From Nostoc sp. FACHB-280 (GTDB lineage: Bacteria; Cyanobacteriota; Cyanobacteriia; Cyanobacteriales; Nostocaceae): a stretch of DNA of 64,000 nt. This document shows, piece by piece, positions 1 to 11,320 of the stretch (position 1 is the first letter of the stretch; the number at the start of each line of letters is the position of its first letter). Both the position numbers and the translations under genes were made by a program. The stretch covers positions 1-64,000 of the forward strand of contig NZ_JACJSD010000001.1 in assembly GCF_014697615.1 (NCBI RefSeq). Reading direction: 5' to 3'. The notes beneath the pieces are model-generated. The model was not told the origin of the DNA, did no database searches, and saw only the letters and a list, made by a program, of their open reading frames with translations.

Positions 1-65
1 TCCAGTTTTAAGGCTTTTTGTAGTTTCTCTATTTGCTGAGAAGTTAAATGATTTTTTGCTGGCAT
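1..65 (-). CDS. IS630-type transposase, N-terminal fragment (cut by window edge)
   Basis: The minus strand opens with ATG at 65-63 and stays open to the window edge. It encodes 21 residues beginning MPAKNHLTSQQIEKLQ. That resembles the start of the short orfA-like cyanobacterial IS630 transposases, which begin MPAKN and lead into a helix-turn-helix. The catalytic DDE part would lie outside the window, so completeness and activity cannot be judged. Family identity rests on memory of a short N-terminal motif. Confidence 0.5.
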   Translation of the reverse strand, partial: MPAKNHLTSQQIEKLQKALKL

Positions 66-249
66 TATTCCTTTTTTTTACTTAATTCAGCTTTCTATTA
101 TACACAATTTAAATGCTGAACAGCTTAATTTCAAATTTAGTATGCCCAGATTTTAGGCAAAATTCACCTATGTACCGAGTAATTACGGTTATTTACACCT
201 TTGTAAACAAGCTAGTGTAGAGCCAACTAATGTCTAATAATCTAAGAAA

Positions 250-1845
250 ATGCAGTTCCAATTTGCTCCTGTGATTGAAGCTGGGATTCAAGCTGGTAAA
301 TATGCCCAAGTCTTGAGTAATGGTGTACCAATAGCTATGGCCAGAGATAATATTACTGGACAGTTTGTTGCTCATGCTATTGGTGCTACGGTCAAAAATA
401 GTCCTCTATCGCCACTGTTAGTTGCGTCTCAATTAATTAGCAGTGGAGCGCAAATGTATCAAATGAATAGAGGATTTACAGAAGTTCTCAATGGCTTACA
501 AGTTATGCAATCTACTTTAGGAGTATTACAAGCTACTACTGCATTAATTGGAGTAGGAACAGTAGCAGGTGTAGCTTTGACTGCCATTAACTTACACCAA
601 ACTTTAAAACTGCGAAAAGAAGTTGAACAAATGCGCCTTGAGGTTAAAAATGGCTTTATTGACTTAAGGCAAGCCTTAAAAGACCAAGGGGTAGAAATTA
701 GGCAAATAATTGAGCAGATATCCCAAGATATTAAATTTGAGCAGCATCGTGTGGTTTTAGTTCGGGCTTATGGATTATTTATACAAGCTATAAATCGCTT
801 TCGTTCTGCGATGCAATTACAAGATTTAAGTCGTAGAAATGCTGAAATCGATGGCGCACGGGAGATGTTGTTTACAGTTTTGGCAGATTATAATAATCCT
901 CATTTGTTGGAAGGAACCTGTGTTGCTGGTCAGCTTCGGAGAATGGAATGTTCTTGGGTAATTGAACAGGCAATTATTACAACTTATCAAGTACAAGATG
1001 AGAAATTAGCAGTGAGCGATTGCCTCTGTCAACTTCAAGATAAAATTCGTCAAGATAGCATTACTGTGATTAATCACTGCGACTCACACGATGAGCTTGA
1101 TTTTCTTTTTCCTGAAATTAATCGCATTTACAACCATGATTTAGCAGTATTAGAATCATGGAAAAATCATATTAATTGGACAGCTTCGCTCCCTACATCC
1201 GAATTAAAACTTTTAAGTAGTGCTGATATAACTAATGCTAATTTCATATATAGTAACGATATCAATCTAGCAACACCACCAGAACAGTTAATCTACGAAA
1301 ATCTAGCCGAAAAATCTCACTTCTATTCTCTACGCGACCAACTATTGTTTTTGTTTGATGCTGGCATACGCGAAGAATACGAACTATATATTAATCAACA
1401 AGCTGTAAAGACAGGATATAAAACTTTAGTCTTATCTAATTTGCAACAAGCATCAGATTTAGCTGTAGCTAATCTTTATTATTACTTTCAGATTAAAGAT
1501 GAATCTGAAGATGAAACAAAAATACATTTAGAAGAGAACTATCAATCTATTCAAGCAACTAAAGTAAACCTAGACTTGGATATATCTATCAACAGCAATT
1601 TTAAAGAGAGTTTATTTCAAAAAATTAAAGTAATTATAGCTGAACAGTTAGTAGTAGATGTTAATAAAATCACCAGGAATACTAATTTTATTCGAGATTT
1701 AGGAGCAGATTCTTTAGATGCAGTAGAACTCATCATGGCTTTTGAGGAAGAATTTGAAATTGAAATTTCTGATGAAGTTGCTGAGAAAATCACACATGTT
1801 CAACAGGTGGTTGATTATATTAGTCAACAAGTCGCTGTTAAATAA
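250..1845 (+). CDS. Large unknown protein with hydrophobic/coiled-coil N-terminus and C-terminal acyl carrier domain
   Basis: This 531-residue protein has three parts. Residues 1-115 are glycine/alanine-rich and hydrophobic, with a strong apolar stretch at about 86-113. Residues 118-165 look like a coiled coil. Residues 165-440 are of unknown fold. Residues about 453-529 are a typical acyl carrier protein: the motif GADSLD places the phosphopantetheine attachment serine at Ser488, followed by the acidic helix of fatty-acid ACPs. The ACP part follows AcpP closely ([16 protein letters not shown]), so it is probably functional once modified. No synthase domain is fused and no synthase gene is adjacent. 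The N-terminal half recalls membrane-inserting helical proteins, but this is only an impression. The ACP call is firm; the role of the whole is unknown. Confidence 0.85.
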   Translation: MQFQFAPVIEAGIQAGKYAQVLSNGVPIAMARDNITGQFVAHAIGATVKNSPLSPLLVASQLISSGAQMYQMNRGFTEVLNGLQVMQSTLGVLQATTALIGVGTVAGVALTAINLHQTLKLRKEVEQMRLEVKNGFIDLRQALKDQGVEIRQIIEQISQDIKFEQHRVVLVRAYGLFIQAINRFRSAMQLQDLSRRNAEIDGAREMLFTVLADYNNPHLLEGTCVAGQLRRMECSWVIEQAIITTYQVQDEKLAVSDCLCQLQDKIRQDSITVINHCDSHDELDFLFPEINRIYNHDLAVLESWKNHINWTASLPTSELKLLSSADITNANFIYSNDINLATPPEQLIYENLAEKSHFYSLRDQLLFLFDAGIREEYELYINQQAVKTGYKTLVLSNLQQASDLAVANLYYYFQIKDESEDETKIHLEENYQSIQATKVNLDLDISINSNFKESLFQKIKVIIAEQLVVDVNKITRNTNFIRDLGADSLDAVELIMAFEEEFEIEISDEVAEKITHVQQVVDYISQQVAVK

Positions 1846-1870
1846 TATTGATATAGCCAGTTAACATTGC

Positions 1871-1957
1871 AACGCAGAGGTTTGCAAAGGAAATCGCAGA
1901 GGAACGCAAAGTTTTCTCCGCGATACTTTGCGTTTACCTCTGTGTACCTCCGCGTTT
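1871..1957. repeat. Imperfect inverted repeat between convergent genes
   Basis: Two nested pairs of complementary arms lie here: AACGCAGAGGT against ACCTCCGCGTT, and AACGCAAAGT against ACTTTGCGTT. They match the CGCAGAG/CGCAAAG family of cyanobacterial intergenic repeats. The element sits between the convergent ACP-fusion gene and thiC and could act as a two-way terminator. A related stretch lies inside the helicase gene near 22740. Confidence 0.7.
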
Positions 1958-1965
1958 CAAAATAT

Positions 1966-3440
<1,475 letters not shown>

Positions 3441-3528
3441 ATGTAGATTGTACCATTTTGCTTACGGTTGAGGACAAGGGAGTTAACAATTTATGAGGTG
3501 TGGAGGAGTGCGATCGCACCTCGCCTTG

Positions 3529-4404
3529 CTAAACACCAGATATTTTCGGGCGATCACCTTGTTGAAATTTCATCCAATCTTGTTTTAAAGCTGCTGGAGC
3601 CGGATTCTTGGCATCATAGACAACAATGACATTGGTTAGGGGTCTGCCAGCCGGGACTAAAATTTTATTGTTTGCTGCTAAAGCTTTGGAAGCACCACCA
3701 TCTAAATTCATCGCTTCGTGACAGCCGATGGCTTTCATAGCTTGTGCTGTTTGCTGCAAACTTAAGCTACTGTCAAAATTTACCAAAAATAATTTTTTGC
3801 CGTCGGCGGGGAAACCAATGGCTGTACGTGCGCCTTTACCTAAAACATGAGGATCTTTAAATCCTTCTAGTCCTGGGTTGAGCCAAATTTGTCCCTGTCT
3901 TAACAATCGGGGGCCGCAGGTAAGAGAAAACCAATGTTGATGCCATTCTGGTTTACCATCCGCCCGTGCGGTAATCATTTCTGGTTGATTGCCAACTCGC
4001 AAACCCAAGGTAGTGCCGAAATTTTCCCATTGGCTGTATTTCAGAAATCTACCGCCTGCTACCATATTACCCATCACTGTTTTTTGGGCATTTTTGGCGA
4101 AAAAAGTCCCGTTGGCAATCACAGCAGCACGATAACGAGATACGATTTTGTTAAATTCCTCATCTCCACTACTTTTCTGCTGTGTGTTAGCAAAAGTGGC
4201 ATTCTTGGCTAAACCAATGGTGATGAAAGTTTGGGGGTCAGTCAGGTCAATAATTGTCTGATAAAAAGAAATGCCGTTTATTTTGGCTTTTTTAATTTGG
4301 ACGGTTTGAGCAGTGGCGGGAAGCTCCCATGTCAGTCCTTTGACTAAGGAAGCACCACTCAGGAACAAGAAAGAACGCCGACAAATCTTAGAGTTCAGCA
4401 TCAT
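3529..4404 (-). CDS. Exported phosphodiester glycosidase-family (NAGPA-like) protein
   Basis: The protein has about 291 residues. A twin-arginine-like signal (CRRSFLFLSGAS) comes first, then an Ala-X-Ala cleavage region (PATAQT), so export is likely. The body matches the phosphodiester glycosidase/DUF2233 family: an NGTFF segment, a TCGPRLL segment and the signature MNLDGGASKALA near the C-terminus. Family members act on sugar phosphodiesters or cell-wall glycans, and the substrate here is unknown. I chose the ATG at 4404 because a longer GTG start at 4458 would bury the signal peptide behind 18 charged residues. The gene is divergent from the pseudouridine synthase. Confidence 0.8.
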   Translation of the reverse strand: MMLNSKICRRSFLFLSGASLVKGLTWELPATAQTVQIKKAKINGISFYQTIIDLTDPQTFITIGLAKNATFANTQQKSSGDEEFNKIVSRYRAAVIANGTFFAKNAQKTVMGNMVAGGRFLKYSQWENFGTTLGLRVGNQPEMITARADGKPEWHQHWFSLTCGPRLLRQGQIWLNPGLEGFKDPHVLGKGARTAIGFPADGKKLFLVNFDSSLSLQQTAQAMKAIGCHEAMNLDGGASKALAANNKILVPAGRPLTNVIVVYDAKNPAPAALKQDWMKFQQGDRPKISGV

Positions 4405-4520
4405 CAACTCATCTTTATCTGTTTTTATTAAAATTCCCAAATTTTTGCATAATTTCACTCAATCAACCCTGTTAAGTCTAAATTGAGGCTTCTAGGAGTA
4501 GCAAAAATCCATAATATCTA

Positions 4521-5138
4521 ATGACCAATAGCTTTCGGTATTTAATTTTTCACAAACCCTACGGTGTCCTCAGTCAATTTACGCAGGAAACACCAAACCA
4601 TAGTACCCTCAAAGATTATATTGATGTGCCTGATGTTTATCCGGTGGGGCGTTTGGACTGGGATAGTGAAGGGTTATTACTGTTGACAAACGATGGAAAA
4701 TTGCAACATCGGCTTGCTGATCCGCGTTTTGGCCATCAGCGAACTTACTGGGTACAGGTAGAGCGGATTCCCGATCCAGATGCTATAACCAAATTGCAAA
4801 GGGGTGTAGAAATCAAAGATTACCGCACTCGCCCTGCCCAAGTGAGGCTGTTAACCGTAGATCCACCAGTGGGCGATCGCCACCCACCCATCAGATTCCG
4901 CAAAAATGTACCAACGGCTTGGTTAGAAATGACTTTAACAGAGGGCAAAAATCGTCAGGTGCGGCGAATGACTGCGGCTGTAGGGTTTCCCACGTTGCGA
5001 CTAATTAGGGTAAGCATAGCCCATCTCAATTTAGACGGACTACAACTCGGTCAGTGGCGTGACTTGAGCGCATCGGAACTTAAATTACTACTAAACAAGT
5101 CTTCTGAATCTAAAACTAAAAAGTCTCAATTCTCTTAA
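4521..5138 (+). CDS. 23S rRNA pseudouridine synthase, RluE type
   Basis: This 205-residue protein of the RsuA/RluB/E/F family isomerises a uridine in large-subunit rRNA. The catalytic motif [17 protein letters not shown] puts the nucleophilic aspartate at Asp46. The second signature, [22 protein letters not shown], ends the catalytic domain. There is no N-terminal S4 RNA-binding domain, which fits RluE rather than RsuA or RluB. The start is ATG followed by [19 protein letters not shown], typical of this family. The C-terminal tail is lysine/serine-rich. Confidence 0.88.
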   Translation: MTNSFRYLIFHKPYGVLSQFTQETPNHSTLKDYIDVPDVYPVGRLDWDSEGLLLLTNDGKLQHRLADPRFGHQRTYWVQVERIPDPDAITKLQRGVEIKDYRTRPAQVRLLTVDPPVGDRHPPIRFRKNVPTAWLEMTLTEGKNRQVRRMTAAVGFPTLRLIRVSIAHLNLDGLQLGQWRDLSASELKLLLNKSSESKTKKSQFS

Positions 5139-5307
5139 TTAATAAATAGATGTAAATAAACGTGAGAATTAATCTGTGAATGTCAGCTATTCAAGGAAAG
5201 CATTAAAAACTGGGAAAGATATTTTTTGCCTGTAATTGGCTAAATTCTGCCAAAAAAATTATAATAAACTTTTTTTGTTCCCTTTCCCTATTAATGAACG
5301 TTAGCCT

Positions 5308-6621
5308 GTGAGTACAAGTTTAGGTTTTATGAGCTTAAATCAGCGATCGCTCTGGCATCAAACACACACACAACAAGATACCTTGTCAGCTTCTCCGGCT
5401 CGCTTGGAACTTGTGCCTGAACGCACCTCGGATTTAGAACTATACACAGCAGATATGCTGCGGCGTACACAAGCAGAACTCCAATGGTATCGCAGCCTGT
5501 ATGAACAGACTCCAGCAATTTACTTGAGTGTGAATGCAGCAGGGACAATTCTTTCTGTCAACCAATTCGGTGCTAACTTGCTGGGTTACAAACCAGAAGA
5601 ATTAATCACAACCTCTGTATTTAATTTACTGGAATTCTCAGACAGACAAAGATTATCAGAAACATTCATTGAACTGTTCAGTGCTGTTCATCCCAAACAC
5701 TCTATCAAGGCAGAATATCGCCTCCACTGCCCTAATAGTAAAATTACACAGGTGAAAACAACTCTCAAAATATTACCTGATGGTGAATATCCTGAGAAAA
5801 GTCCGGTAATTTTAATGGTGTGTGAAGAAGTGAGCCAACCAACTAACCAAACTGCAATGCAGGTACAGTTGGCAGAAATGGAAAGTCTGACTCACCTCAA
5901 AGAAGAGTTTCTCAGCACAGTTTCCCATGAACTCCGCACACCACTGACAAACATGAAAATGGCAATTCAAATGTTAGGAATTGCACTACAGCAAGAACAA
6001 AATTTTTCGCAGGAAATGGCCAAGCCGCCAGCCGAACGCTCAAAAGCAGCCCGCTATTTTGCAATCTTAGATAACGAGTGTGAACGAGAAATCAATCTGA
6101 TTAATAACTTTCTGGATTTACAACGTTTAGATAGCAACGGTAAACCTTGGGTACTGGAAACTATTCAAGTCCAACAATGGCTGTGGCGAGTTGTAGAGTT
6201 ATTTCACGCCCGTAACCGAGGTATATGTAAACAAAAAATTCACCTACGTATAGCTCCGCATCTACCGCCATTGGTTTGTGATCCTTTTAGCCTAGAGCGC
6301 ATCTTTATCGAACTGCTGACTAATGCCTGCAAGTTTAGCCCTCCAGATGCCGAAATCACTGTTTCTGCCGAATTAAATTCCCAAAATATGCAATTTCAAG
6401 TAATTAATTCGGGTGTAGAAATCTCTAGTTCGGAACTACCACATATTTTTGAAAAGTTCTACCGCATTCCCAGTAATGACCCGTGGAAGCAAGGTGGTAC
6501 AGGTTTAGGATTGGCATTAGTGCAGAAATTAATTAAGCAATTAGAAGGAACGATCGAGGTAGAGAGCGGGTCAAATCGTACTTGTTTTATGGTGCAATTA
6601 CCATTGCACCATAAAATATAA
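5308..6621 (+). CDS. PAS-domain sensor histidine kinase
   Basis: The 437-residue protein has a PAS domain at about 60-180 (NQFGANLLGYKPEEL) and no transmembrane segment, so it is probably a soluble sensor. The kinase core shows the H-box SHELRTPL with phosphorylated His207, an N-box (ELLTNACKF), an F-box-like region and the G-box GTGLGLALV. The H-box helix carries an insertion of about 30 residues (residues ~225-245) before the second dimerisation helix. The start is GTG at 5308; an ATG seven codons downstream is possible. No response regulator is adjacent, making it an orphan kinase. The PP2C and Ser/Thr kinase genes follow in the same direction. Confidence 0.9.
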   Translation: MSTSLGFMSLNQRSLWHQTHTQQDTLSASPARLELVPERTSDLELYTADMLRRTQAELQWYRSLYEQTPAIYLSVNAAGTILSVNQFGANLLGYKPEELITTSVFNLLEFSDRQRLSETFIELFSAVHPKHSIKAEYRLHCPNSKITQVKTTLKILPDGEYPEKSPVILMVCEEVSQPTNQTAMQVQLAEMESLTHLKEEFLSTVSHELRTPLTNMKMAIQMLGIALQQEQNFSQEMAKPPAERSKAARYFAILDNECEREINLINNFLDLQRLDSNGKPWVLETIQVQQWLWRVVELFHARNRGICKQKIHLRIAPHLPPLVCDPFSLERIFIELLTNACKFSPPDAEITVSAELNSQNMQFQVINSGVEISSSELPHIFEKFYRIPSNDPWKQGGTGLGLALVQKLIKQLEGTIEVESGSNRTCFMVQLPLHHKI

Positions 6622-6865
6622 AAAGGGGTGTAATTATACCAGTTTCTAACTGAAAAATTGCTACTACCCTTGGACAAGCGCAAAATTTATTTGCATTTAT
6701 CTGAAATATTTAGCTAATATGCGTCACAATTAATACTGCCACCAACATTCACTCGTGAAACCACAATCTCTTGTAGGTCTACTGTAGGCAGGGGCAGTTA
6801 ATTGTGGCACTTTGGATATTAGTTGGCTAGAAGCACCTTGGAACGGGAATAAAGGAACTTCCACT

Positions 6866-8854
6866 ATGCTGATTTGCCCTCAGTGTAAATTTGAGAACCC
6901 CAATGCTAATAAATTTTGCCAAAACTGTGGCACCTCCCTGACTCATCATGCTTGTCATGAATGTGGTATGGAAGTGCCATTAAATGCTCAAAATTGCCAT
7001 AACTGTGGTGCTGAATGTGGAACAGTTTGGTGGGCAATTGTCACTAAGGAAGAAGGCGGGGACTGGGAATTAGGCAGTTGGCAAGATGATCAGGATGATT
7101 TACCAACTTTACCTCTTTCCACGGAACATACTTTACCTCTGGCGGCTAGACCTGTGTTGAAAGCAGGTTCTTACATTGATAAAGAACAACGCTATCAACT
7201 GCTAGAACCTCTAGCAATCTTTGATGACAATGGCAACCAGAGTGAATTTGGTGTACGAGTTTTAGATTGTCAACCGTATCAAATATCACCAATTGAAGCA
7301 ATTTTAGATAATCAAACCCAAGGATGGCTCTCCGCAACGGCTCCAGAGATTGGCATTCCTAAATTAGCTAAAGCTTACGTACAATTACAATCAAAATGCC
7401 AAGTAGAAATACCAGCTATTCACGATGCTTGGCAGGAAGGAAATACCCAGGTTGTCTTAATTGAAGACCGTTCTGATTGGCCGCTGTTAATTGATCTGTG
7501 GAAAGAAGAAACAACAAGCTCGTTACAAATTTTACATTGGTTTTATCAAATGACCCAACTTTGGGCAGTATTGGAACCTGTGAAATGTCGCCAAAGTTTG
7601 TTGGATTTGTCGAATCTGCGCTTGGATGAAGACCAAACATTAGCTTTGGCAAGATTGCACAGGGAGAGTGACGCAGAAGCCGATGACATAGCCGAAGACG
7701 AAACATTATCACTAACAGAACAGCCGTTTAGTGTAAAAGTTTTGGGGGAAATTTGGCAGGAATTATTTAGACAGTCTCAACGTACACAGTTTGGTGCGGT
7801 ATTGCAGATTTTGGAGGATTTAAAACTAGGGAAAATTCAAATGATTGCCCAGTTGCGATCGCGCCTAGAAGCGATCGCCTCAGACCTAGAAACCTCAGCA
7901 ATTCCTAGTTTTTCTCCAACCGCTCACCAACATCCCACTGCACCCACGGTCATTCAGCTAGAAGATGATCCAGATGAAGACAGTTCTGGAAGAAGCGACG
8001 ACTTACCCACCATCGTGCTGTCAATGCAATTAAGCAGTCTAGAAGATGTGGGATGCACTGACGTAGGTCGTCAGCGTCAACACAACGAAGATTACTTTGG
8101 CATCGACACGAAAATTGAGAAGCTAGAATTGCCAAGAAACCGGATCTACCAAGCCCGTGGTTTATACATTCTCTGTGATGGGATGGGTGGTCATGCTGGT
8201 GGGGAAATAGCTAGTGAATTGGCTGTTAACACTGTCAAACAATACTTCCAAGAATTTTGGCAAAATAACCAGCGCCCAACCGAAGCAAATATGCGCGAGG
8301 CTGTTTATTTAGCTAATCAAGCAATTTATCAGCTAAATCAACAAGATGCGCGATCGGGCATTGGTCGGATGGGTACAACTTTGGTAATCTTGGTAATTCA
8401 AGATACCGAAGCTGTAGTTGCTCATGTGGGCGATAGTCGTCTCTACCGTTTAACCCGCAAACGCGGACTAGAACAAATCACTGTAGACCATGAAGTTGGA
8501 CAGCGGGAAATTGCACGGGGAGTAGAACCCAGCATAGCTTATGCACGTCCTGATGCTTACCAATTAACCCAAGCTTTAGGGCCGCGTGACGAAAGCGCCA
8601 TCTATCCTGATGTAGAATTTTTTGACATTAATGAAGATAGTTTACTAATTCTCGCCTCTGACGGTTTATCAGATAATGATTTACTAGAAACCCACTGGAA
8701 GACTCATTTACTTCCTTTATTAAGTTCTGGTGCTAGTTTAGAACGGGGTGTTAACGAGTTAATTGATTTGGCAAACCAAAAAAATGGTCATGACAACATT
8801 ACTGCAATACTTGTACGGGCTAAAGTTCGACCAAACATGGACAGTCAAAAGTAA
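6866..8854 (+). CDS. Zinc-ribbon PP2C-type Ser/Thr phosphatase
   Basis: The 662-residue protein begins with two four-cysteine zinc ribbons (CPQC...CQNC, then CHEC...CHNC). A long middle region of about 330 residues follows and has no clear motif. The C-terminal PP2C domain starts near residue 395 and carries the metal-binding motifs DVGRQRQHNEDYFG, CDGMGGHAGGE, GDSRLYR and SDGLSDND, plus GHDNITAI. All key aspartates are present, so it should be an active phosphatase. I start at ATG 6866 (AAAGGA box upstream) because the longer TTG start adds residues unlike the family. The kinase gene follows 88 bases later, which suggests a matched phosphatase-kinase pair. Confidence 0.9.
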   Translation: MLICPQCKFENPNANKFCQNCGTSLTHHACHECGMEVPLNAQNCHNCGAECGTVWWAIVTKEEGGDWELGSWQDDQDDLPTLPLSTEHTLPLAARPVLKAGSYIDKEQRYQLLEPLAIFDDNGNQSEFGVRVLDCQPYQISPIEAILDNQTQGWLSATAPEIGIPKLAKAYVQLQSKCQVEIPAIHDAWQEGNTQVVLIEDRSDWPLLIDLWKEETTSSLQILHWFYQMTQLWAVLEPVKCRQSLLDLSNLRLDEDQTLALARLHRESDAEADDIAEDETLSLTEQPFSVKVLGEIWQELFRQSQRTQFGAVLQILEDLKLGKIQMIAQLRSRLEAIASDLETSAIPSFSPTAHQHPTAPTVIQLEDDPDEDSSGRSDDLPTIVLSMQLSSLEDVGCTDVGRQRQHNEDYFGIDTKIEKLELPRNRIYQARGLYILCDGMGGHAGGEIASELAVNTVKQYFQEFWQNNQRPTEANMREAVYLANQAIYQLNQQDARSGIGRMGTTLVILVIQDTEAVVAHVGDSRLYRLTRKRGLEQITVDHEVGQREIARGVEPSIAYARPDAYQLTQALGPRDESAIYPDVEFFDINEDSLLILASDGLSDNDLLETHWKTHLLPLLSSGASLERGVNELIDLANQKNGHDNITAILVRAKVRPNMDSQK

Positions 8855-8892
8855 AAAGTCAAAAGGTAAAAGTCTTTTTACTTTTGACTTTT
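8854..8892. repeat. Inverted repeat of the AAAAGTCAAAAG / CTTTTGACTTTT type
   Basis: The stop codon of the phosphatase gene runs into AAAAGTCAAAAGGTAAAAG, which pairs with a CTTTTGACTTTT arm. The same AT-only motif recurs near 28450-28495 and 38435-38500. It is a dispersed intergenic repeat and may form a hairpin between the phosphatase and kinase genes. Confidence 0.6.
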
Positions 8893-8942
8893 AATTTTTA
8901 ACTTTTTAATTTCTACTCCCTATTTTTTATGCAGGTTTGATT

Positions 8943-10202
8943 GTGGTTATTGTGACACTGTTAGAACCGCAACACAAAACACCCCTGAAACAGTGGTGCT
9001 TTGATAACTCCGCCGTCATTCGTATTGGTCGAGCGGCAGACAATCATGTGGTTTTATCCGATAGTTTGGTTTCCCGACATCATCTAGAACTCAGGCAAGT
9101 TAGTACTGGTAACAATGAAGAATCTTGGCAGATATATAGTCAAGGTACAAATGGTACTTTTCTCAATGGCATTTTGGTAATTCAAAGTCCTCTACCTCAC
9201 AATGCAGTTTTACAACTAGCACAGGGAGGGCCAATACTGCAATTTCAAATTCAGGAGATATCGCCAGCGGCCAATGCAGAGTCAGAAAATTTGGCTGGAT
9301 TTGTGTCGGCAAATCAAGACCCTGCTAGGGCTGCTTACTCTTGCACCCATGAAGGTAATTCTCCGCAAAATTTATTTTGTATTCATTGTGGTCAACCTCT
9401 TTCAGTGCAACAGACGATTCGTCAATATCAGGTGTTGCGAACTTTAGGCCAAGGAGGTATGGGAACCACTTATTTAGCTTGGGATACAAAAGGGTGGATG
9501 AGTGGAAATCCGCAACTTTTGGTCTTAAAGCAAATGAATGCTGATATGGCGAAAATTGCCAAAGCCCAAGAATTATTTGAGCGAGAAGCCAATACGCTGA
9601 AATCTCTCCATCATCCAGGTATCCCCAAGTATTATGACTTTTTTGTTGACGGTGGCAAAAAATACTTGGCTATGGAATTAGTACATGGGCAAGATTTAGA
9701 AAAACGAGTCCAGATGACTGGGCCTGTAACGCCTAGCCAAGCGATCGCCTGGATGATTCAAACCTGCGACATTCTAGACTATTTGCATAGCCAAGAACCA
9801 CCACTGATTCATCGTGATATTAAACCCGCTAACCTGATGGTGCGAAATGCCAATAATCACATTGTGGTGCTAGATTTTGGTGCCGTGAAAGAAATTGGCA
9901 CAACACCAGGTACGCGAATTGGTGCAGAAGGTTATTGCGCCCCCGAACAAGAACGGGGACAACCTCTGATTCAATCAGATTTATATGCCATTGGGCCAAC
10001 ACTAATTTTTTTGCTGACTGGGGAAAATCCTTTTAAATTTTTCCGCCAAAAAGGACGAAATTTCCGGTTTGATGTGGCTAACTCTCCCACGATTACACCC
10101 CAAATCAGAGAGGTGATTGAACGTGTTACCGAGCCATTACCACGCGATCGCTATCAAACCGCTAGGGAATTAGCCAATGCTTTAACAGCTTGCAAGGTAT
10201 AG
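8943..10202 (+). CDS. FHA-domain serine/threonine protein kinase
   Basis: An N-terminal FHA domain (residues about 20-95, with IRIGRAADNHVVLSD and SRHHLEL) should bind phosphothreonine. A degenerate zinc ribbon (CTHEG...CIHCG) follows near 135-155, then a kinase domain. Kinase motifs are the glycine loop GQGGMGTTY, VLKQM with the ATP-binding lysine, the catalytic loop HRDIKPANLM, DFGAVKEIG and APEQERGQP. There is no transmembrane segment, so it is probably cytoplasmic. Start choice is uncertain: GTG at 8943 has an AGG spaced about eight bases upstream, while TTG 8937 and GTG 8952 are also in frame. It is probably co-transcribed with the PP2C gene. Confidence 0.9.
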   Translation: MVIVTLLEPQHKTPLKQWCFDNSAVIRIGRAADNHVVLSDSLVSRHHLELRQVSTGNNEESWQIYSQGTNGTFLNGILVIQSPLPHNAVLQLAQGGPILQFQIQEISPAANAESENLAGFVSANQDPARAAYSCTHEGNSPQNLFCIHCGQPLSVQQTIRQYQVLRTLGQGGMGTTYLAWDTKGWMSGNPQLLVLKQMNADMAKIAKAQELFEREANTLKSLHHPGIPKYYDFFVDGGKKYLAMELVHGQDLEKRVQMTGPVTPSQAIAWMIQTCDILDYLHSQEPPLIHRDIKPANLMVRNANNHIVVLDFGAVKEIGTTPGTRIGAEGYCAPEQERGQPLIQSDLYAIGPTLIFLLTGENPFKFFRQKGRNFRFDVANSPTITPQIREVIERVTEPLPRDRYQTARELANALTACKV

Positions 10203-10325
10203 ATGGGGAGTGTGGAGTAGTTAGAGGAAGCTGTGCAGGGAGCAGAGGGAAAATTTCCTTCCCAATGTATCCCTGCTGTTTCTCTGCCTTGTCTACCTTG
10301 TCTTCCCCATCCCCTGACTTATTCC

Positions 10326-10544
10326 CTACTCTTCATCCCACGCTTCCACCGCCAACAGTTCACTGATTGGGTCTTGCATACTGAAGCCAAAGTCCAACAG
10401 TTCCTGTTTCCAGTGCTGCCAGTCATTGCCATAGAGAAAGGCAATTTTCCAAATGCTATCAGTGGGTTTGATGATATTTGATTCTACGAGTGATTGCACG
10501 TTACGCTGCAATTTCACCATTGGGTGAATTACTTGCTGAGTCAT
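10326..10544 (-). CDS. Small conserved cyanobacterial protein (DUF4327-like)
   Basis: The 72-residue protein starts MTQQVIHPMVKLQRNVQSLV and is rich in tryptophan, with an acidic end (AVEAWDEE). This pattern matches my memory of the DUF4327 family, small soluble cyanobacterial proteins of unknown function. It converges on the kinase gene. The plus-strand frame over the same bases is repeat-derived and lacks protein character. Confidence 0.65.
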   Translation of the reverse strand: MTQQVIHPMVKLQRNVQSLVESNIIKPTDSIWKIAFLYGNDWQHWKQELLDFGFSMQDPISELLAVEAWDEE

Positions 10545-11320
10545 AACCTATGATTGAGTTCAGATTTCGTTTAGGTAAATGCTTAATCAAAACTGCTTTC
10601 CGCTTGGCAATTATTATCGATGCGTAGAGCGTTGGAATTGGTAAAGCTAGTCTTAACTTTCTAACTATACCATAACAAACCCTGCTTGTTTTGGCATAAA
10701 TTCGGTTTTGTACGGTAATTACCACCACAAAACTGACATTTTTACTCACAAGCGATCGTCTATGCGTCACGAAAAAATTAACTGTTTTGAAAGTTGCATT
10801 GATAACACAAGTTGAATTTGCAGAATTTTATCTACATCAGCCATGAGCATGTGAGTACTTGTTAGAAAAACAAGGATTTTAGGCTGGTTTAAGGTCGTTT
10901 AAGACACGGCCAAGGAGAGTTTACCGCGTATATTTTAGACGTAATATACAATATCGCAAACATCTGAAGTTAGATAGATTTATTACAAAAATTTATAAAA
11001 TATTAATTTTTTAGCAGAGATTAAACTGTGGCTTAGGGGTATTTCAACACACCTAGCACTTATGTACAAGGCGTGAGGATGTAAAGGTTTTGAACACCGA
11101 CACCGTTCGGTTGAAGCTCACGACGAAGCCTTATCTCCCTCATCTTCCTCGTCGCCCTCGTCCAAAATGATTGCAAGTCCCCATTCCAATAATTCTTACG
11201 TACTGCCTGAATAATTTTCAAAACTTTACAGCCATAATGTTAGTTCCTCTAGGGGTCTGGGTACTCTGATAACTGGAGGCTTGCTGGTATCTCAGTATTT
11301 TTCACAGCAACTATTGAGAC
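10545..11320. other. Intergenic region with dispersed repeats, no gene recognised
   Basis: The 776 bases are AT-rich. Near 11076-11165 they hold a repeat (GTGAGGATGTAAAGG, then a CCTCATC/CCTCGTC pyrimidine tract). A related stretch recurs near 28390-28520. The minus-strand frame over 10501-10770 has no recognisable motif. The promoter of the downstream TPR gene should lie at the right end. Confidence 0.6.

Noticed and set aside
10233-10481. 82-codon plus-strand frame after the FHA kinase gene
   Set aside because: It is repeat DNA at its start (CCTTGTCTACC) and the complement of the DUF4327-like gene thereafter.
10501-10770. 89-codon minus-strand frame upstream of the DUF4327-like gene
   Set aside because: Overlaps the start of the better-supported small gene and has no motif.
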